From Clostridium paraputrificum (GTDB lineage: Bacteria; Bacillota; Clostridia; Clostridiales; Clostridiaceae), in contig NZ_UAWH01000018.1 in assembly GCF_900447045.1 (NCBI RefSeq), forward strand, positions 124,001 through 188,000: a stretch of 64,000 nt of DNA, given 5' to 3'. Position numbers and translations under genes: made by a program. The number at the start of each line of letters is the position of its first letter. Position 1 is the first letter of the stretch. Shown here piece after piece: positions 25,021 to 34,305 of this stretch. Under the pieces are notes generated by a model. That model was given only the letters and a program-made list of their open reading frames with translations, made no database searches and was not told the origin of the DNA.

Positions 25021-25047
25021 GAGAGTACTTAGTTACTCTCTTTTATT
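25021..25047 (+). terminator. Terminator after head fibre gene
   Basis: GAGAGTA/TACTCTC stem followed by TTTTATTTTA. Confidence 0.75.
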
Positions 25048-25067
25048 TTATATTAAGGAGGGGGTAA

Positions 25068-25340
25068 ATGTACTCTAATGAGGATGTTGCAATAGAAAAG
25101 ATTAAAGGCTATTTAAATGTTACTGGTAATCCTAAGTGGACTAAAGAATATGTTTTATCCAATTATGGAATAGCTGTTCAACTCTTAGTTGAAAAAGCTG
25201 AAAGTTATAAAGTAATGCCAGGAGTGAAATCATTTAGTGAGGGTGGTCAAAGCATGACTTTCTCTGATGAAGGAAAATGGACCATAACTGATGATATTAA
25301 AGAGTTATTACCAGCTCCATTTCTTAAGTTAATGGGGTGA
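25068..25340 (+). CDS. Head-tail connector protein
   Basis: 90 aa, AAGGAGGGGG upstream. An all-helical N-terminus (VAIEKIKGYLN, YGIAVQLLVEKAES) and a MTFSDEG strand fit the small connector that follows the capsid in A118-like phages. The assignment relies on order and size as well as sequence. Confidence 0.7.
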   Translation: MYSNEDVAIEKIKGYLNVTGNPKWTKEYVLSNYGIAVQLLVEKAESYKVMPGVKSFSEGGQSMTFSDEGKWTITDDIKELLPAPFLKLMG

Positions 25341-25346
25341 GATATT

Positions 25347-25757
25347 ATGGGGGTATTATTTAAGAATGCTGATATCACTCTTTATAATAAGTATTATGAT
25401 AAAGAAAATGATGTTGATAGGTATCAAAGAGTTGTTATAAGGGAAGTTAATTGGCAAGGTAAAAGGAATGCTACTGTTGGCGATAAAGGATTAAATCGTG
25501 ATGATAGCATTCTTATTTTTATTGATAAAATACCAGGGTATGTTAGCCCTAAAAGATTTGCTAAGTTAACCAATGAAGAAAGACCTAATTATTTTACTTT
25601 TGGAGTTAATGACATAATTGTTAAAGGTGAAATTGATTTTGAAATTACAGGACTTAAACCTAACTCAATAGCTGATTTAGAAAGAGAATATGATGATGTT
25701 GTTAATATTCTTGGTGTTCAGGAGTGGTCAGGTCATTGGGAGGTTGAGTGTAAGTAA
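25347..25757 (+). CDS. Head closure protein (DUF6751-like)
   Basis: 136 aa. It starts LFKNADITLYNKYYDKE and has REVNWQGK and DDVVNILGVQEWSGHWEV, a pattern I recall from DUF6751 proteins in the second connector position. It would close the capsid after packaging. The end overlaps the next gene by one base (TAATG). Confidence 0.65.
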   Translation: MGVLFKNADITLYNKYYDKENDVDRYQRVVIREVNWQGKRNATVGDKGLNRDDSILIFIDKIPGYVSPKRFAKLTNEERPNYFTFGVNDIIVKGEIDFEITGLKPNSIADLEREYDDVVNILGVQEWSGHWEVECK

Positions 25758-26116
25758 TGGCTACAACTGTAAGAATTGAAATGGATAAAACAGAAAAGAT
25801 ATTACTTAAGAGGTATCTTAATAAGAATGGAAAAGCTCAAGTTAGATTTACTAAGGAATGCTACAAAATTATGAATCCTTATACACCTTTCTTAACTGGT
25901 AGATTGAAGGATATGATGGTTCAAGTTAATCCTACTAATATTGAATATAACGCTCCATATGCAGCTGAACAATTTTATAAGAATGCCGGAAATGGTAAAC
26001 AAGGTACTAGCTTTGGAGGCTTAAGAGGTAGGAGATGGGATAAAAGAGCTTGGGCCGATAAAGGGAATAGTGTAGTTAAAACAATAGTTGATTTTGTAGG
26101 AGGTAGAGCTAAGTGA
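25757..26116 (+). CDS. Minor capsid / head-tail joining protein (Minor_capsid_2-like)
   Basis: 119 aa. Contains PYTPFLTGRLKD and YNAPYAAEQFY and a GLRGRRWDKRAW segment, the marks of minor capsid 2/HK97 gp10-type proteins. The stop overlaps the next GTG as GTGA. Confidence 0.8.
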   Translation: MATTVRIEMDKTEKILLKRYLNKNGKAQVRFTKECYKIMNPYTPFLTGRLKDMMVQVNPTNIEYNAPYAAEQFYKNAGNGKQGTSFGGLRGRRWDKRAWADKGNSVVKTIVDFVGGRAK

Positions 26117-26544
26117 TTATAGATAGTATTAGAAAATTTATAAGAACATGCCCTTATCTGCAGGAATTTAATGGAGCAGTAAAAGTAAATGTTGATTATC
26201 TTGGTGAGGAATCAACTATGTACAGTATTGAAGAAACTCCATGTAATCCAATAGTAAAAAAATATGTAGATGGATCTAGCATAAGACAGTTTGAATTTAT
26301 ATTTGCTAGTAGGGAGTCATATGGTCCAGATGTATTAAATAATATTTCCAATAGTGGATTTTACGAGGATTTTGCAAATTGGATAGAAGAAGAAAATATA
26401 AAAGGCAATTTACCGGATTTAAATGATAAAGAGTGTAGAACAATAGAGTGTTTAACTACTGGATATGCATTTCAAACAGATGTTGATAAAGCTAGATATC
26501 AAATTCAAATGAGAATTACTTACTTTCAAAAAGGAGGAAGATAG
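26113..26544 (+). CDS. Tail terminator / minor capsid protein (A118 gp11-like)
   Basis: 143 aa, GTG start overlapping the previous stop. It has CNPIVKKYVDGSSIRQFEFIFASRESYG and a C-terminal KARYQIQMRITYFQ strand, typical of the tail completion or terminator protein in this gene order. Confidence 0.75.
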   Translation: MIIDSIRKFIRTCPYLQEFNGAVKVNVDYLGEESTMYSIEETPCNPIVKKYVDGSSIRQFEFIFASRESYGPDVLNNISNSGFYEDFANWIEEENIKGNLPDLNDKECRTIECLTTGYAFQTDVDKARYQIQMRITYFQKGGR

Positions 26545-26545
26545 A

Positions 26546-27202
26546 ATGGGAATTAGAAAGAGGAGTATACAAGCTAATTATTTAAAAGTGAATGATATAT
26601 TTGAACTTTTAGGAACTGGTTTTACAGAACTTAATGAAAGCCCTAGTGCTCAAACTGCTAATAAAAGATATATAAATCAAGTAAGTGCTACTCAAAGTAT
26701 TACTGGTTATGAGTGGTCAACATCATTTAATACAGATCAAATAGCTTCTGATAAAGCAATTGAGTATATAAGAAATATTGGAGAGATGTTATTAACTGGT
26801 GCTGATACAGAAACAGAGTATATAATAGTTGATTTAGATAAGAAAGCATCTGAAGAAAATAAATTTAGAGCTAGAAAATTTAAAGTTGCGATTGCTGTCG
26901 ATAGCTTTGATGATAATGATGGGGAGTTAGGAATTTCAGGTACTTTTTTAGGACAAAGTGACCCAATTGAAGGAACTTTTGATACTTCTACAAAGACATT
27001 TGAAGAAGGATTTACTAAGAAGGTCGTTGATGTAAGTTATAGCAATACTGGTTCAATAACTGAAATATCTGTGCCAGGAATAACGTTCAATGATAGTGAA
27101 GATAAATTTAAAGGAGTTCCTTTTGATTTAGATAAATTTACATTTAAAGATAATGGAGCTTTAAAGACTGCTACATTAGGAAGTAGTTGGACTATAAAAT
27201 AG
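26546..27202 (+). CDS. Major tail (tube) protein
   Basis: 218 aa. It has the tail-tube layout: KRYINQVSATQSITGYEWSTSF, a hydrophilic loop, RARKFKVAIAVDSF, and a GELGISGTFLGQ strand, with a further beta-rich C-terminal part. It polymerises around the tape measure. I looked for a PSA-like frameshift at its end and found no continuing frame. Confidence 0.85.
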   Translation: MGIRKRSIQANYLKVNDIFELLGTGFTELNESPSAQTANKRYINQVSATQSITGYEWSTSFNTDQIASDKAIEYIRNIGEMLLTGADTETEYIIVDLDKKASEENKFRARKFKVAIAVDSFDDNDGELGISGTFLGQSDPIEGTFDTSTKTFEEGFTKKVVDVSYSNTGSITEISVPGITFNDSEDKFKGVPFDLDKFTFKDNGALKTATLGSSWTIK

Positions 27203-27219
27203 AAATGGAGGAACGTTAA

Positions 27220-27564
27220 ATGATAATTAACGGAGTTGAATTAGAGGATTTAGATATATATGATCTTAAAGTCGCTAAAAAGTTCGATGAAGTGTTGAAT
27301 AATTTACAACTTGTAAAAGAAGAAGTTCGAGGGATGAATAACGTTGAAGGTATAAGAACATTATGCACAGCTATATTCGAAGTATTTAATACTATGTTTG
27401 GAGAAGGAACAGATAAAAAAGTTTTTGGAAATAAAGTTAATCTGATGGTTTGTATAAAGGCTTTAGAGGAATTTGTTCTAAAAATGAATGAGCAAAAGAA
27501 AGAACTTGACAGGCTAATGAATAAATACTCCCCTAATAGAGCTACTAGAAGAAGTAAGAAATAA
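27220..27564 (+). CDS. Tail assembly chaperone (gp14-like)
   Basis: 114 aa, TGGAGG upstream. It starts MIINGVELEDLDIYDL, with helical middle (LCTAIFEVFNTMFGE) and a basic end (PNRATRRSKK), the usual form of the first tail chaperone. The stop overlaps the Gp15 start (TAATG). Confidence 0.75.
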   Translation: MIINGVELEDLDIYDLKVAKKFDEVLNNLQLVKEEVRGMNNVEGIRTLCTAIFEVFNTMFGEGTDKKVFGNKVNLMVCIKALEEFVLKMNEQKKELDRLMNKYSPNRATRRSKK

Positions 27565-28160
27565 TGAATATTTTGGTCGACTTAGTTCCAACTACAGTTA
27601 ACATTGATAATAAGGAGTACGAGATTAATAGTGATTTTCGTACTTCTATTTTATTTGAATTATTAATGCAAGATGGAACTATAGATGAAGATGATAAAAT
27701 TCTTATGGCATTACAACTTTATTATCCAGATATACCTGAAAATATTAAAGAAGCTATAGAACAAATGCTGTGGTTTTATAGATGTGGTAAAGATGTATCT
27801 TCATCAAAAGGAAATGGTAAAAGTAAGGGTGTTACTCAAATTTACAGCTTTGAATATGATGATGATTATATATATTCTGCGTTTTTAGACCAATACAATA
27901 TAGATTTACAAGGTATAGAGTATTTGCATTGGTGGAAGTTTAAGGCTATGTTCAAGTCTCTTAAAGATGATAATATGATAGTTAAGATTATGGGATATAG
28001 GAGCATGGATTTATCTAAAGTTAAGGATAAAGAACAAAAGGCTTATTATAAGAGAATGCAGAAGTTATATGAAATACCAATTTCTAAGGATGAGCAGAAT
28101 AAACTTGATGATATAACTATAGCTTTATTACATGGTGGTGATTTAAGTAAAGTGTTGTAA
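27564..28160 (+). CDS. Bacteriophage Gp15 family tail chaperone
   Basis: 198 aa. It matches the Gp15 pattern: DFRTSILFELLMQDG, QALQLYYPDIPEN-like LALQLYYPDIP, EQMLWFYRCGK, FEYDDDYIYSAF, LHWWKFKAMFKSL. It works with the preceding chaperone in tail assembly before the tape measure protein. Confidence 0.85.
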   Translation: MNILVDLVPTTVNIDNKEYEINSDFRTSILFELLMQDGTIDEDDKILMALQLYYPDIPENIKEAIEQMLWFYRCGKDVSSSKGNGKSKGVTQIYSFEYDDDYIYSAFLDQYNIDLQGIEYLHWWKFKAMFKSLKDDNMIVKIMGYRSMDLSKVKDKEQKAYYKRMQKLYEIPISKDEQNKLDDITIALLHGGDLSKVL

Positions 28161-28211
28161 ATATTCTAATTATCTTAAATGAAAATTAGTGCTTTTATAG
28201 ATAATGAGGTG

Positions 28212-28343
28212 ATGAGAATTAAAGATATAAGATGTGCAAATTGCAATCAGCTACTCTTAAAAGCTGATTTTGTTAAAGGTGAAATTAAATGCCCTAGATT
28301 CAAAAAGATAATTAAATTAGAGGATCCAAAAGACAGAGCTTAG
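28212..28343 (+). CDS. Com-like small zinc-finger protein with one Cys lost (43 aa)
   Basis: Reads MRIKDIRCANCNQLLLKAD...IKCPRFKKI. Mu Com-type translational regulators have two CxxC pairs; here C8, C11 and C27 are present but the fourth position is Phe30. The start is uncertain: GAGGTG abuts the ATG, and an in-frame ATG at 28179 lacks a site. It is followed by a gagcc...gagcc segment and a T-run before the tape measure gene. Confidence 0.55.
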   Translation: MRIKDIRCANCNQLLLKADFVKGEIKCPRFKKIIKLEDPKDRA

Positions 28344-28410
28344 AGCCACACCATAGAGTAGTGAGCCAATGCCTGCTTTTTTTATTTTATAAAGAAAGTA
28401 GGTGAACAAC

Positions 28411-30549
28411 TTGGCTGATGGAAAAATAATTATTGATACTACGGTTGATAATTCAGGTGCAGAAAAAGATATAAAAAGTCTTAGTAGCAAAATTGGTAGT
28501 ATGGCTAAAACTAGTGCAACAGCAGTAGCTAGGATGGTCGCTGCTGCTACAACTGCAGTAGCAACTTTGGCTGGTTTATCGGTAAAACAATATGCTGAAT
28601 ATGAACAATTGACTGGTGGGGTTGAAACATTATTTAAGAACAGTAGCGATAAAGTAATGGAGTATGCAAATAATGCATATAAGGCAGCAGGAATGTCTGC
28701 AAACGAGTATATGAATACTATTACAGGATTTGCAGCTTCATTATTACAAGGACTTGGTGGAGACACTGAAAAAGCTGCTAAAATAGGTAATATGGCTGTT
28801 GAGGATATGGCTGATAATGCTAATAAGATGGGTACAAGTATAGAACTTATACAAAATGCTTATCAAGGGTTTGCCAAGCAGAACTATACAATGTTAGATA
28901 ACCTTAAATTAGGTTTTGGAGGAACTAAAGAAGAAATGCAGAGGTTACTCCAAGAAGCTAGTAAAATTAGCGGTATTAAGTATGATATTAGTAATTTCAG
29001 TGACATAATAGAAGCCATTCATGTTATACAAAATGAAATGGGTATAACTGGAACAACAGCAAAGGAAGCTGCTTCTACGATTGAAGGTAGTTTGAGTATG
29101 ACTAAGTCTGCATGGACTAATTTATTAACTGGTATGGCTGATGATAGTGCTGATTTTGATAAGCTAGTAGATAATTTAGTTAATAGTGTGGGGACTTTAG
29201 GGGAAAATTTATTGCCAAGAATAGAAATTGCTATAAATGGTATTGGAAAGTTAATCGATAAATTACTTCCATCAATTATTAATAAAATACCGGAATTAAT
29301 AAGTTCTATATTACCTGGAATGGTACAAGCAGGAATTAATGTAACTTCTTCACTTGTAAATGGTATTGTTGAGTCATTACCAATGCTCTTAGAGATAGGG
29401 TTACAAGCTTTGACAACATTAGGGAAAGGTATAGCAAAGAATTTACCTACCTTAATACCAACTATAGTTAACTTAATGGTTTCTATGTGTGACATGATAA
29501 TTGAAAACTTACCTTTGATAGTAGATGTAGCAATAGATATTATACTAGCTTTAGTACAAGGATTAGTTAGTGCTTTGCCTACGTTAATTGCAGAGGTTCC
29601 TAGGATAATAAATAGTTTTGCAAATGCTATATACAATGCGTTACCTCAAATACTTATGGCAGGTGTTCAAATTATAGGAATGCTTATTAAAGGATTGATT
29701 CAGTCTATACCAACACTAGTTGCTAATATTCCACAAATAATAATGGCTATAGTAAATGTATTTACCTTAATGAATTGGGCTAGTATTGGTAAGAATTTAA
29801 TAACTGGTATTGGTAATGGAATTAAATCTATGGTATCTAATATAGGTACAGTTGCTAAGTTTACGGCTGAAAGTGTTGTAAATGGAATAAAAGGGATATT
29901 TACCTCAGGAGGAAGTATTGGTAGGAACTTAATAAGTTGGGTTACTAATGGTATAAGTAGTTCGGTAGGGAATTTGGTACAAGCTGCAAAAAATGTTGCA
30001 ATAAGTGCAATTCAAGGGTTAAAGAATATACTGAGCTGGGATAGTGCAGCTAGTATTGGTAAGAATCTTATACAAGGTCTTTGGAATGGTATTTCTAATA
30101 TGGGTGGCTGGATAATGGATAAAATAGGAGGCTTTGCTAGTAATATAATTGGAGGAATTAAAGATTTCTTTGGGATACATTCGCCTTCTCGTGTAATGAG
30201 AGATTTGATAGGTACTAACATAGTAAAAGGTATTGGTGTAGGTATTGATATAGAGACTCCTAATTTAGAAAAAGATATTGATGCAAACATGAAGGATTTA
30301 TTGGCTAAAATGAAAGGCACAGTAGATTATGAGACTGCTAGAACTACAGCTAGAGTAGTTGCAGAGAATAATGTTAATGTAGAAAACACTAATAGTGCTA
30401 GTAAAAATTATAATCCAAGTTTTAATATTATAGCTAAAGTTTCTGTACCATTAGATAGTGAAGTTATTGCAGAGGTAACAACTCCAATGGTTATAGAAAA
30501 TATAAGCGAGGATCAGAATAGTTATAGTGTATCAAGGGGAGGAAATTAG
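28411..30549 (+). CDS. Tail tape measure protein
   Basis: 712 aa from TTG 28411, placed 6 bases after TAGGTG and giving the usual (M)ADGKIIIDTTVDNSGAEKDI start; a GTG at 28402 is possible. Alanine-rich helix, TMP core domain (QYAEYEQLTGGVETLF), several long hydrophobic segments at about 270-470, and repeated SIGKNLI/GNGI and GRNLISW units near the C-terminus with the conserved FFGIHSPSRVM motif. It sets tail length; at the usual rule of about 0.15 nm per residue the tail would be near 105 nm. Confidence 0.92.
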   Translation: MADGKIIIDTTVDNSGAEKDIKSLSSKIGSMAKTSATAVARMVAAATTAVATLAGLSVKQYAEYEQLTGGVETLFKNSSDKVMEYANNAYKAAGMSANEYMNTITGFAASLLQGLGGDTEKAAKIGNMAVEDMADNANKMGTSIELIQNAYQGFAKQNYTMLDNLKLGFGGTKEEMQRLLQEASKISGIKYDISNFSDIIEAIHVIQNEMGITGTTAKEAASTIEGSLSMTKSAWTNLLTGMADDSADFDKLVDNLVNSVGTLGENLLPRIEIAINGIGKLIDKLLPSIINKIPELISSILPGMVQAGINVTSSLVNGIVESLPMLLEIGLQALTTLGKGIAKNLPTLIPTIVNLMVSMCDMIIENLPLIVDVAIDIILALVQGLVSALPTLIAEVPRIINSFANAIYNALPQILMAGVQIIGMLIKGLIQSIPTLVANIPQIIMAIVNVFTLMNWASIGKNLITGIGNGIKSMVSNIGTVAKFTAESVVNGIKGIFTSGGSIGRNLISWVTNGISSSVGNLVQAAKNVAISAIQGLKNILSWDSAASIGKNLIQGLWNGISNMGGWIMDKIGGFASNIIGGIKDFFGIHSPSRVMRDLIGTNIVKGIGVGIDIETPNLEKDIDANMKDLLAKMKGTVDYETARTTARVVAENNVNVENTNSASKNYNPSFNIIAKVSVPLDSEVIAEVTTPMVIENISEDQNSYSVSRGGN

Positions 30550-31251
30550 ATGGCGGAATTTATTGTATTCAATAATAAGAATAGTTATAAAGATTTTAAA
30601 ATTAAGTTACTAAATGAAGTTATAATTCCTTTCCCTAATAAACATATGAATCCTATAAGTATAGATGGTGCTGATGGTGATTTGTATGAAGATTTAGGTG
30701 GTTATGAAGATATAGTTATTCCGGTAAATTTAGATATTCTAGATGAGAAAATAATAAAAAACAGATATAGAAGTATTAAAAGATGGCTCAATCAGATAGA
30801 GGATAATAAATTAATGTTTTCTACTGACTTGGGTTATTTTTATAAGGTCAAAAAAGTTGAAGTACCTAATAATTTTAAGACTGTATTTAATGGATTAGGT
30901 GAAGCCAATATAAATTTTATATGTGATCCATACACTTATGATATAGATGGGATTCATGAAATTTCATTACCTCCAACATTGTGTAATTATGGAGATGTAT
31001 CTAAACCTATTTACCGTATAAAGGGTGAAGGAGTACTTAATCTATATGTTAATGATAATCTAATTAAATTAAACATAGGACAAGAGATACTTATTGACAC
31101 AGATCTAGAACTTATTTATAGAGAAGGAGCTATTGAGAATAATAGAAAAACTGGTAAGTGGGAAGATTTATATCTTAAGCCTGGGGAAAATAAATTTAAT
31201 TGGAATGGTAATTTTAATATTACAGTTATTCCAAACTGGAGGTGTTTGTAA
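30550..31251 (+). CDS. Distal tail protein (Dit)
   Basis: 233 aa, start directly abutting the TMP stop. It has the Dit N-terminal domain (EVIIPFPNK, DLGGYEDIVIPVNL, RSIKRWLNQI) and a GEANINFICDPYTYDIDG segment, then a galectin-like C-terminal domain. It is the hub of the tail tip and links tube to Tal. Confidence 0.85.
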   Translation: MAEFIVFNNKNSYKDFKIKLLNEVIIPFPNKHMNPISIDGADGDLYEDLGGYEDIVIPVNLDILDEKIIKNRYRSIKRWLNQIEDNKLMFSTDLGYFYKVKKVEVPNNFKTVFNGLGEANINFICDPYTYDIDGIHEISLPPTLCNYGDVSKPIYRIKGEGVLNLYVNDNLIKLNIGQEILIDTDLELIYREGAIENNRKTGKWEDLYLKPGENKFNWNGNFNITVIPNWRCL

Positions 31252-33086
31252 TGTCTATAGAGTTTTATAACCCAGATAATAATAACTTTGAATCTGATGG
31301 TAATGTTACATTAAGGCCTAATAAAGCATTATTTAAAATTAAATTAAATGGAATTTGTGAAATAGAGTTATCACATCCATGTGATAAAGAAGGTAGATGG
31401 AAGTTTATAAAAAATGATGGAATTATTAAAGCTCCAACTCCTTATTCTAATGGTCAGTTATTTCATGTTTATAGTATTAAAAAGAATATGGTAGGTGGCT
31501 TAAATATAAAGGCCAGACATATATTCTTTGATTTAAATAAAAGTATTATTTTAGATAATAGAGCTGAGAATAAAACATGTCAAGAGGCGTTAGATATAAT
31601 CCTTAATGAAACTAAATTTAGTGGAAAATCTAATATAAAAAAATTAGCAACAGCATATTTTGTAAAAATGAATAGGGTTGCTGCTATTAATGGGAATACT
31701 GATAATACACTTATTTCTAGGTGGGGTGGCGAGATATTCTTAGACAATTATAATGTAACTGTAAATGATCATATCGGTGGTGATTATGGGGCTTATATAA
31801 ACTATGGCAATAATATGTTAGAGCTAGGTTTAGAAGATAATGAGGATAATGTAATAACAAGAGGTTATCCTGTAGCCTTTAATGGAAGAATGCTTCCGGA
31901 AAAATACATAGATAGCCCACTAATAAATAGATACAGAGAAATTAAAGAGGACTTTGTAGAAATGTCCGATTTAAAGCTAAAAGAAGATTCTAGTGATGGT
32001 GAAGGATTTGATACTGTTGAAGAGTTATATAAATCAATGAGAATTAGAATGAAAGAGTTGTATGATGGTGGACTTGATAAGCCAACTGTAACAGGTACTA
32101 CAAAAGTTGCTCCTTTAGAGAACACTACTAAATATAAGTATGTCAAAGGATTAGTTAATATTGGACTAGGGGACACAATAACAATTTATCATGAGAAGTT
32201 AGATATTGATTTTGCATCACGCTGTATAGGATATACATGGAACATACTAACAAGGAAATATGAGACTGTAGATGTTGGAGAATTTAAGGAAAGCTTCTTT
32301 AGTAAGCAGACTGATGTTAGAAATAAAGTAGAAAGCATTTTGAATGGTGATGGTAGCGTAAAAGCAAATGAAATACAGGGATTTTTAGATGCTACTAAAG
32401 CTAAGTTAAAAGCTCAAAAAGAGATAGGACAATTACAAGATGTAAGAGCATTTATCTGGGAAGACTTAGATTCTAATTCTTCTACATATGGGTGTATGAT
32501 TGGAGGAAGTGCTGGAATACAGATTAGTCAGCAGAGAACTCCAGACGGAAAGGATTGGGATTTTACAAGTGCATTTACAGCAGAGGGGATAATAGCTGAT
32601 AAGATTGTCGGAAGATTATTTTCTTCTAAGAATGGAATGACAAAAATATGGATGGAAACTGGTACATTTGAAAGTGAACTACCTGATGGTAGCAAAATAG
32701 TTATAAGTCCAGAGAAAGGCTTTTATAATAAGTTTGGAGATAGTGAAAGGGAATATTATCATTTGAATTACTATGATTTAAAGAATATAACAGCAAGTAG
32801 TACAGGTACTTGGAACTTAGAGATTGCTTTACCGAATGAATTTAAAGGTAAAAAGTTTATAGTAGATTGTAATTACAAGGAAATTCTATCATCATATCCT
32901 TTAACTATATTTGGAAACCAAAGAATTTATCAAGATGTGGATTATGAAAAAGGATTAATAAAATTAAGTGGTACTATAATTTCGCAAGCAATAGAATTTT
33001 ATACAGCAGATAATAAAACTTATTTAATGTCCTACAAGGGAAATAAAAAGATTACAGCTAAAATATCTATTAATGTAATAGCATAG
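31251..33086 (+). CDS. Tail-associated protein (Tal), prophage endopeptidase tail family
   Basis: 611 aa from ATG 31251 (overlaps the Dit stop; GGAGGTG 6 bases before). The N-terminal 370 residues show the conserved tail-tip fold with FHVYSIKK, KARHIFFDLN and RYREIKEDFVEM; then a helical linker and a C-terminal beta-rich domain from about 450 (GCMIGGSAGIQIS, FTAEGIIADKIVG). It forms the tail tip and may open the cell wall on infection. Confidence 0.85.
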   Translation: MSIEFYNPDNNNFESDGNVTLRPNKALFKIKLNGICEIELSHPCDKEGRWKFIKNDGIIKAPTPYSNGQLFHVYSIKKNMVGGLNIKARHIFFDLNKSIILDNRAENKTCQEALDIILNETKFSGKSNIKKLATAYFVKMNRVAAINGNTDNTLISRWGGEIFLDNYNVTVNDHIGGDYGAYINYGNNMLELGLEDNEDNVITRGYPVAFNGRMLPEKYIDSPLINRYREIKEDFVEMSDLKLKEDSSDGEGFDTVEELYKSMRIRMKELYDGGLDKPTVTGTTKVAPLENTTKYKYVKGLVNIGLGDTITIYHEKLDIDFASRCIGYTWNILTRKYETVDVGEFKESFFSKQTDVRNKVESILNGDGSVKANEIQGFLDATKAKLKAQKEIGQLQDVRAFIWEDLDSNSSTYGCMIGGSAGIQISQQRTPDGKDWDFTSAFTAEGIIADKIVGRLFSSKNGMTKIWMETGTFESELPDGSKIVISPEKGFYNKFGDSEREYYHLNYYDLKNITASSTGTWNLEIALPNEFKGKKFIVDCNYKEILSSYPLTIFGNQRIYQDVDYEKGLIKLSGTIISQAIEFYTADNKTYLMSYKGNKKITAKISINVIA

Positions 33087-33100
33087 GAAGGAGATATAAT

Positions 33101-33805
33101 ATGAAATTTCCTAAGAAGGTTGATATAGATGTTAGTAAAGATTTATATAATCCTATACAAGTTAAACAAAGTGATAATGCAAGGTACTTATTATTTAGAA
33201 TACTAGATAATGGAGTACCTTTTGATTTAACAGGAAAAACTGTAAGGTTCTTTGGTAAGAAACCCGACGGAAAAGAAATATACAATGATATGACAATAAC
33301 CTCGGCAACTAAAGGAGAATGTGAATTAAGGCTTACAAGTGGGGCTTTATCTACTCTAGGTATATTACAACTAGAAATTGAAATAAAAGAAAATGAAGAT
33401 ACAATATCAACTTTTATTCTTGATGTAAATATTAAGAAGTCCTTACGTTCTAACAGTAGTATAGAAAGTTCAAACGAGTATACAGTTATAGAAAAAATAA
33501 TTGAGACTATGAAGGAATGGATAGAAAAGGCTAAAGATGCTGTAAGAAGGGTAGATGAAGCTATTAAAAAAATTCCTCCTAAAGAAGAGTTAATAGGACC
33601 ACAAGGACCTAAAGGAGATAAAGGTGAAAAAGGAGATAAGGGAGATCCAGGAGCAAAAGGTGATAAAGGTGATGAAGGCGATACAGGATTTTTTGGAATG
33701 AAAATAAAGGAAGACGGACACTTATATGCAATGGTAAATGACAGCAAACCTATACCACCTTTAGAAATAGATGAAAGAGGACATTTAATATATAGGATAG
33801 ATTAA
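33101..33805 (+). CDS. BppU-type baseplate upper protein with collagen-like stalk
   Basis: 234 aa. Residues 1-125 are the BppU N-terminal fold (DLYNPIQVKQSDNARYL, FDLTGKTVRFFGKKPDG, ILDVNI). A helix at about 130-165 leads to Gly-X-Y repeats (about 167-206) and a short C-terminal unit [14 protein letters not shown], which recurs in the next protein. It anchors receptor-binding parts to the baseplate. Confidence 0.85.
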   Translation: MKFPKKVDIDVSKDLYNPIQVKQSDNARYLLFRILDNGVPFDLTGKTVRFFGKKPDGKEIYNDMTITSATKGECELRLTSGALSTLGILQLEIEIKENEDTISTFILDVNIKKSLRSNSSIESSNEYTVIEKIIETMKEWIEKAKDAVRRVDEAIKKIPPKEELIGPQGPKGDKGEKGDKGDPGAKGDKGDEGDTGFFGMKIKEDGHLYAMVNDSKPIPPLEIDERGHLIYRID

Positions 33806-33824
33806 TTGAAGGAAGGTGTAGTTA

Positions 33825-34289
33825 ATGGCTCAAGAATTAGATTTAGGAAGTGTAGTTGGACCACAAGGTCCTAAAGGAGCAACAGGAGAAAGAGGACCAC
33901 AAGGTCCAGCGGGTGCTAGGGGTGAAACTGGACCAATTGGACCTACAGGACCAGCGGGTGCAAAAGGAGCAGATGGGGCAACATGGATTACAGGAACAGT
34001 AGCACCATCTACTCAAGGAAAAACAGGAGATTTTTATTTAAATACTTCAAATTTTGATGTATATAGTAAAGCTACTGGAAGTTGGGTTAAAACTGGAAAT
34101 ATTAAAGGTGCAACTGGAGCACAAGGTGCTCAAGGACCAACAGGTCCAGCTGGTGCAAAAGGAGATAGAGGAGCTCAAGGCCCTGCAGGGCCAGCAGGGC
34201 CTACAGGAGCACAAGGTCCTAAAGGAGATACGCCACAATTAGCTTTTACAATAAAAGAAGATGGACATTTATACGTAACGATATCTTAA
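33825..34289 (+). CDS. Collagen-like tail fibre protein
   Basis: 154 aa. N-terminus [14 protein letters not shown] (shared with the next gene), two Gly-X-Y blocks (about 11-50 and 95-138) around a [21 protein letters not shown] insert seen in many phage collagen-like fibres, and a C-terminal [11 protein letters not shown] unit shared with the previous protein. Probably a thin trimeric fibre. Confidence 0.8.
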   Translation: MAQELDLGSVVGPQGPKGATGERGPQGPAGARGETGPIGPTGPAGAKGADGATWITGTVAPSTQGKTGDFYLNTSNFDVYSKATGSWVKTGNIKGATGAQGAQGPTGPAGAKGDRGAQGPAGPAGPTGAQGPKGDTPQLAFTIKEDGHLYVTIS

Positions 34290-34305
34290 TAAGGAGGGAG
34301 AAAAA

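Noticed and set aside
26546-27202. Possible +1 frameshift in the tail tube gene, as in phage PSA
   Set aside because: No proline slip codon before the stop and the next gene start follows within 17 bases without a continuing frame.
28317-30320. Several long minus-strand ORFs opposite the tape measure gene
   Set aside because: They are antisense shadows of alanine/isoleucine-rich helices in the tape measure protein, without ribosome-binding sites.
33600-34240. Short-period DNA repeats that might be a CRISPR array or tandem repeat locus
   Set aside because: They are Gly-X-Y codon repeats in collagen-like fibre genes; no regular direct repeats with unique spacers are present anywhere in the window.
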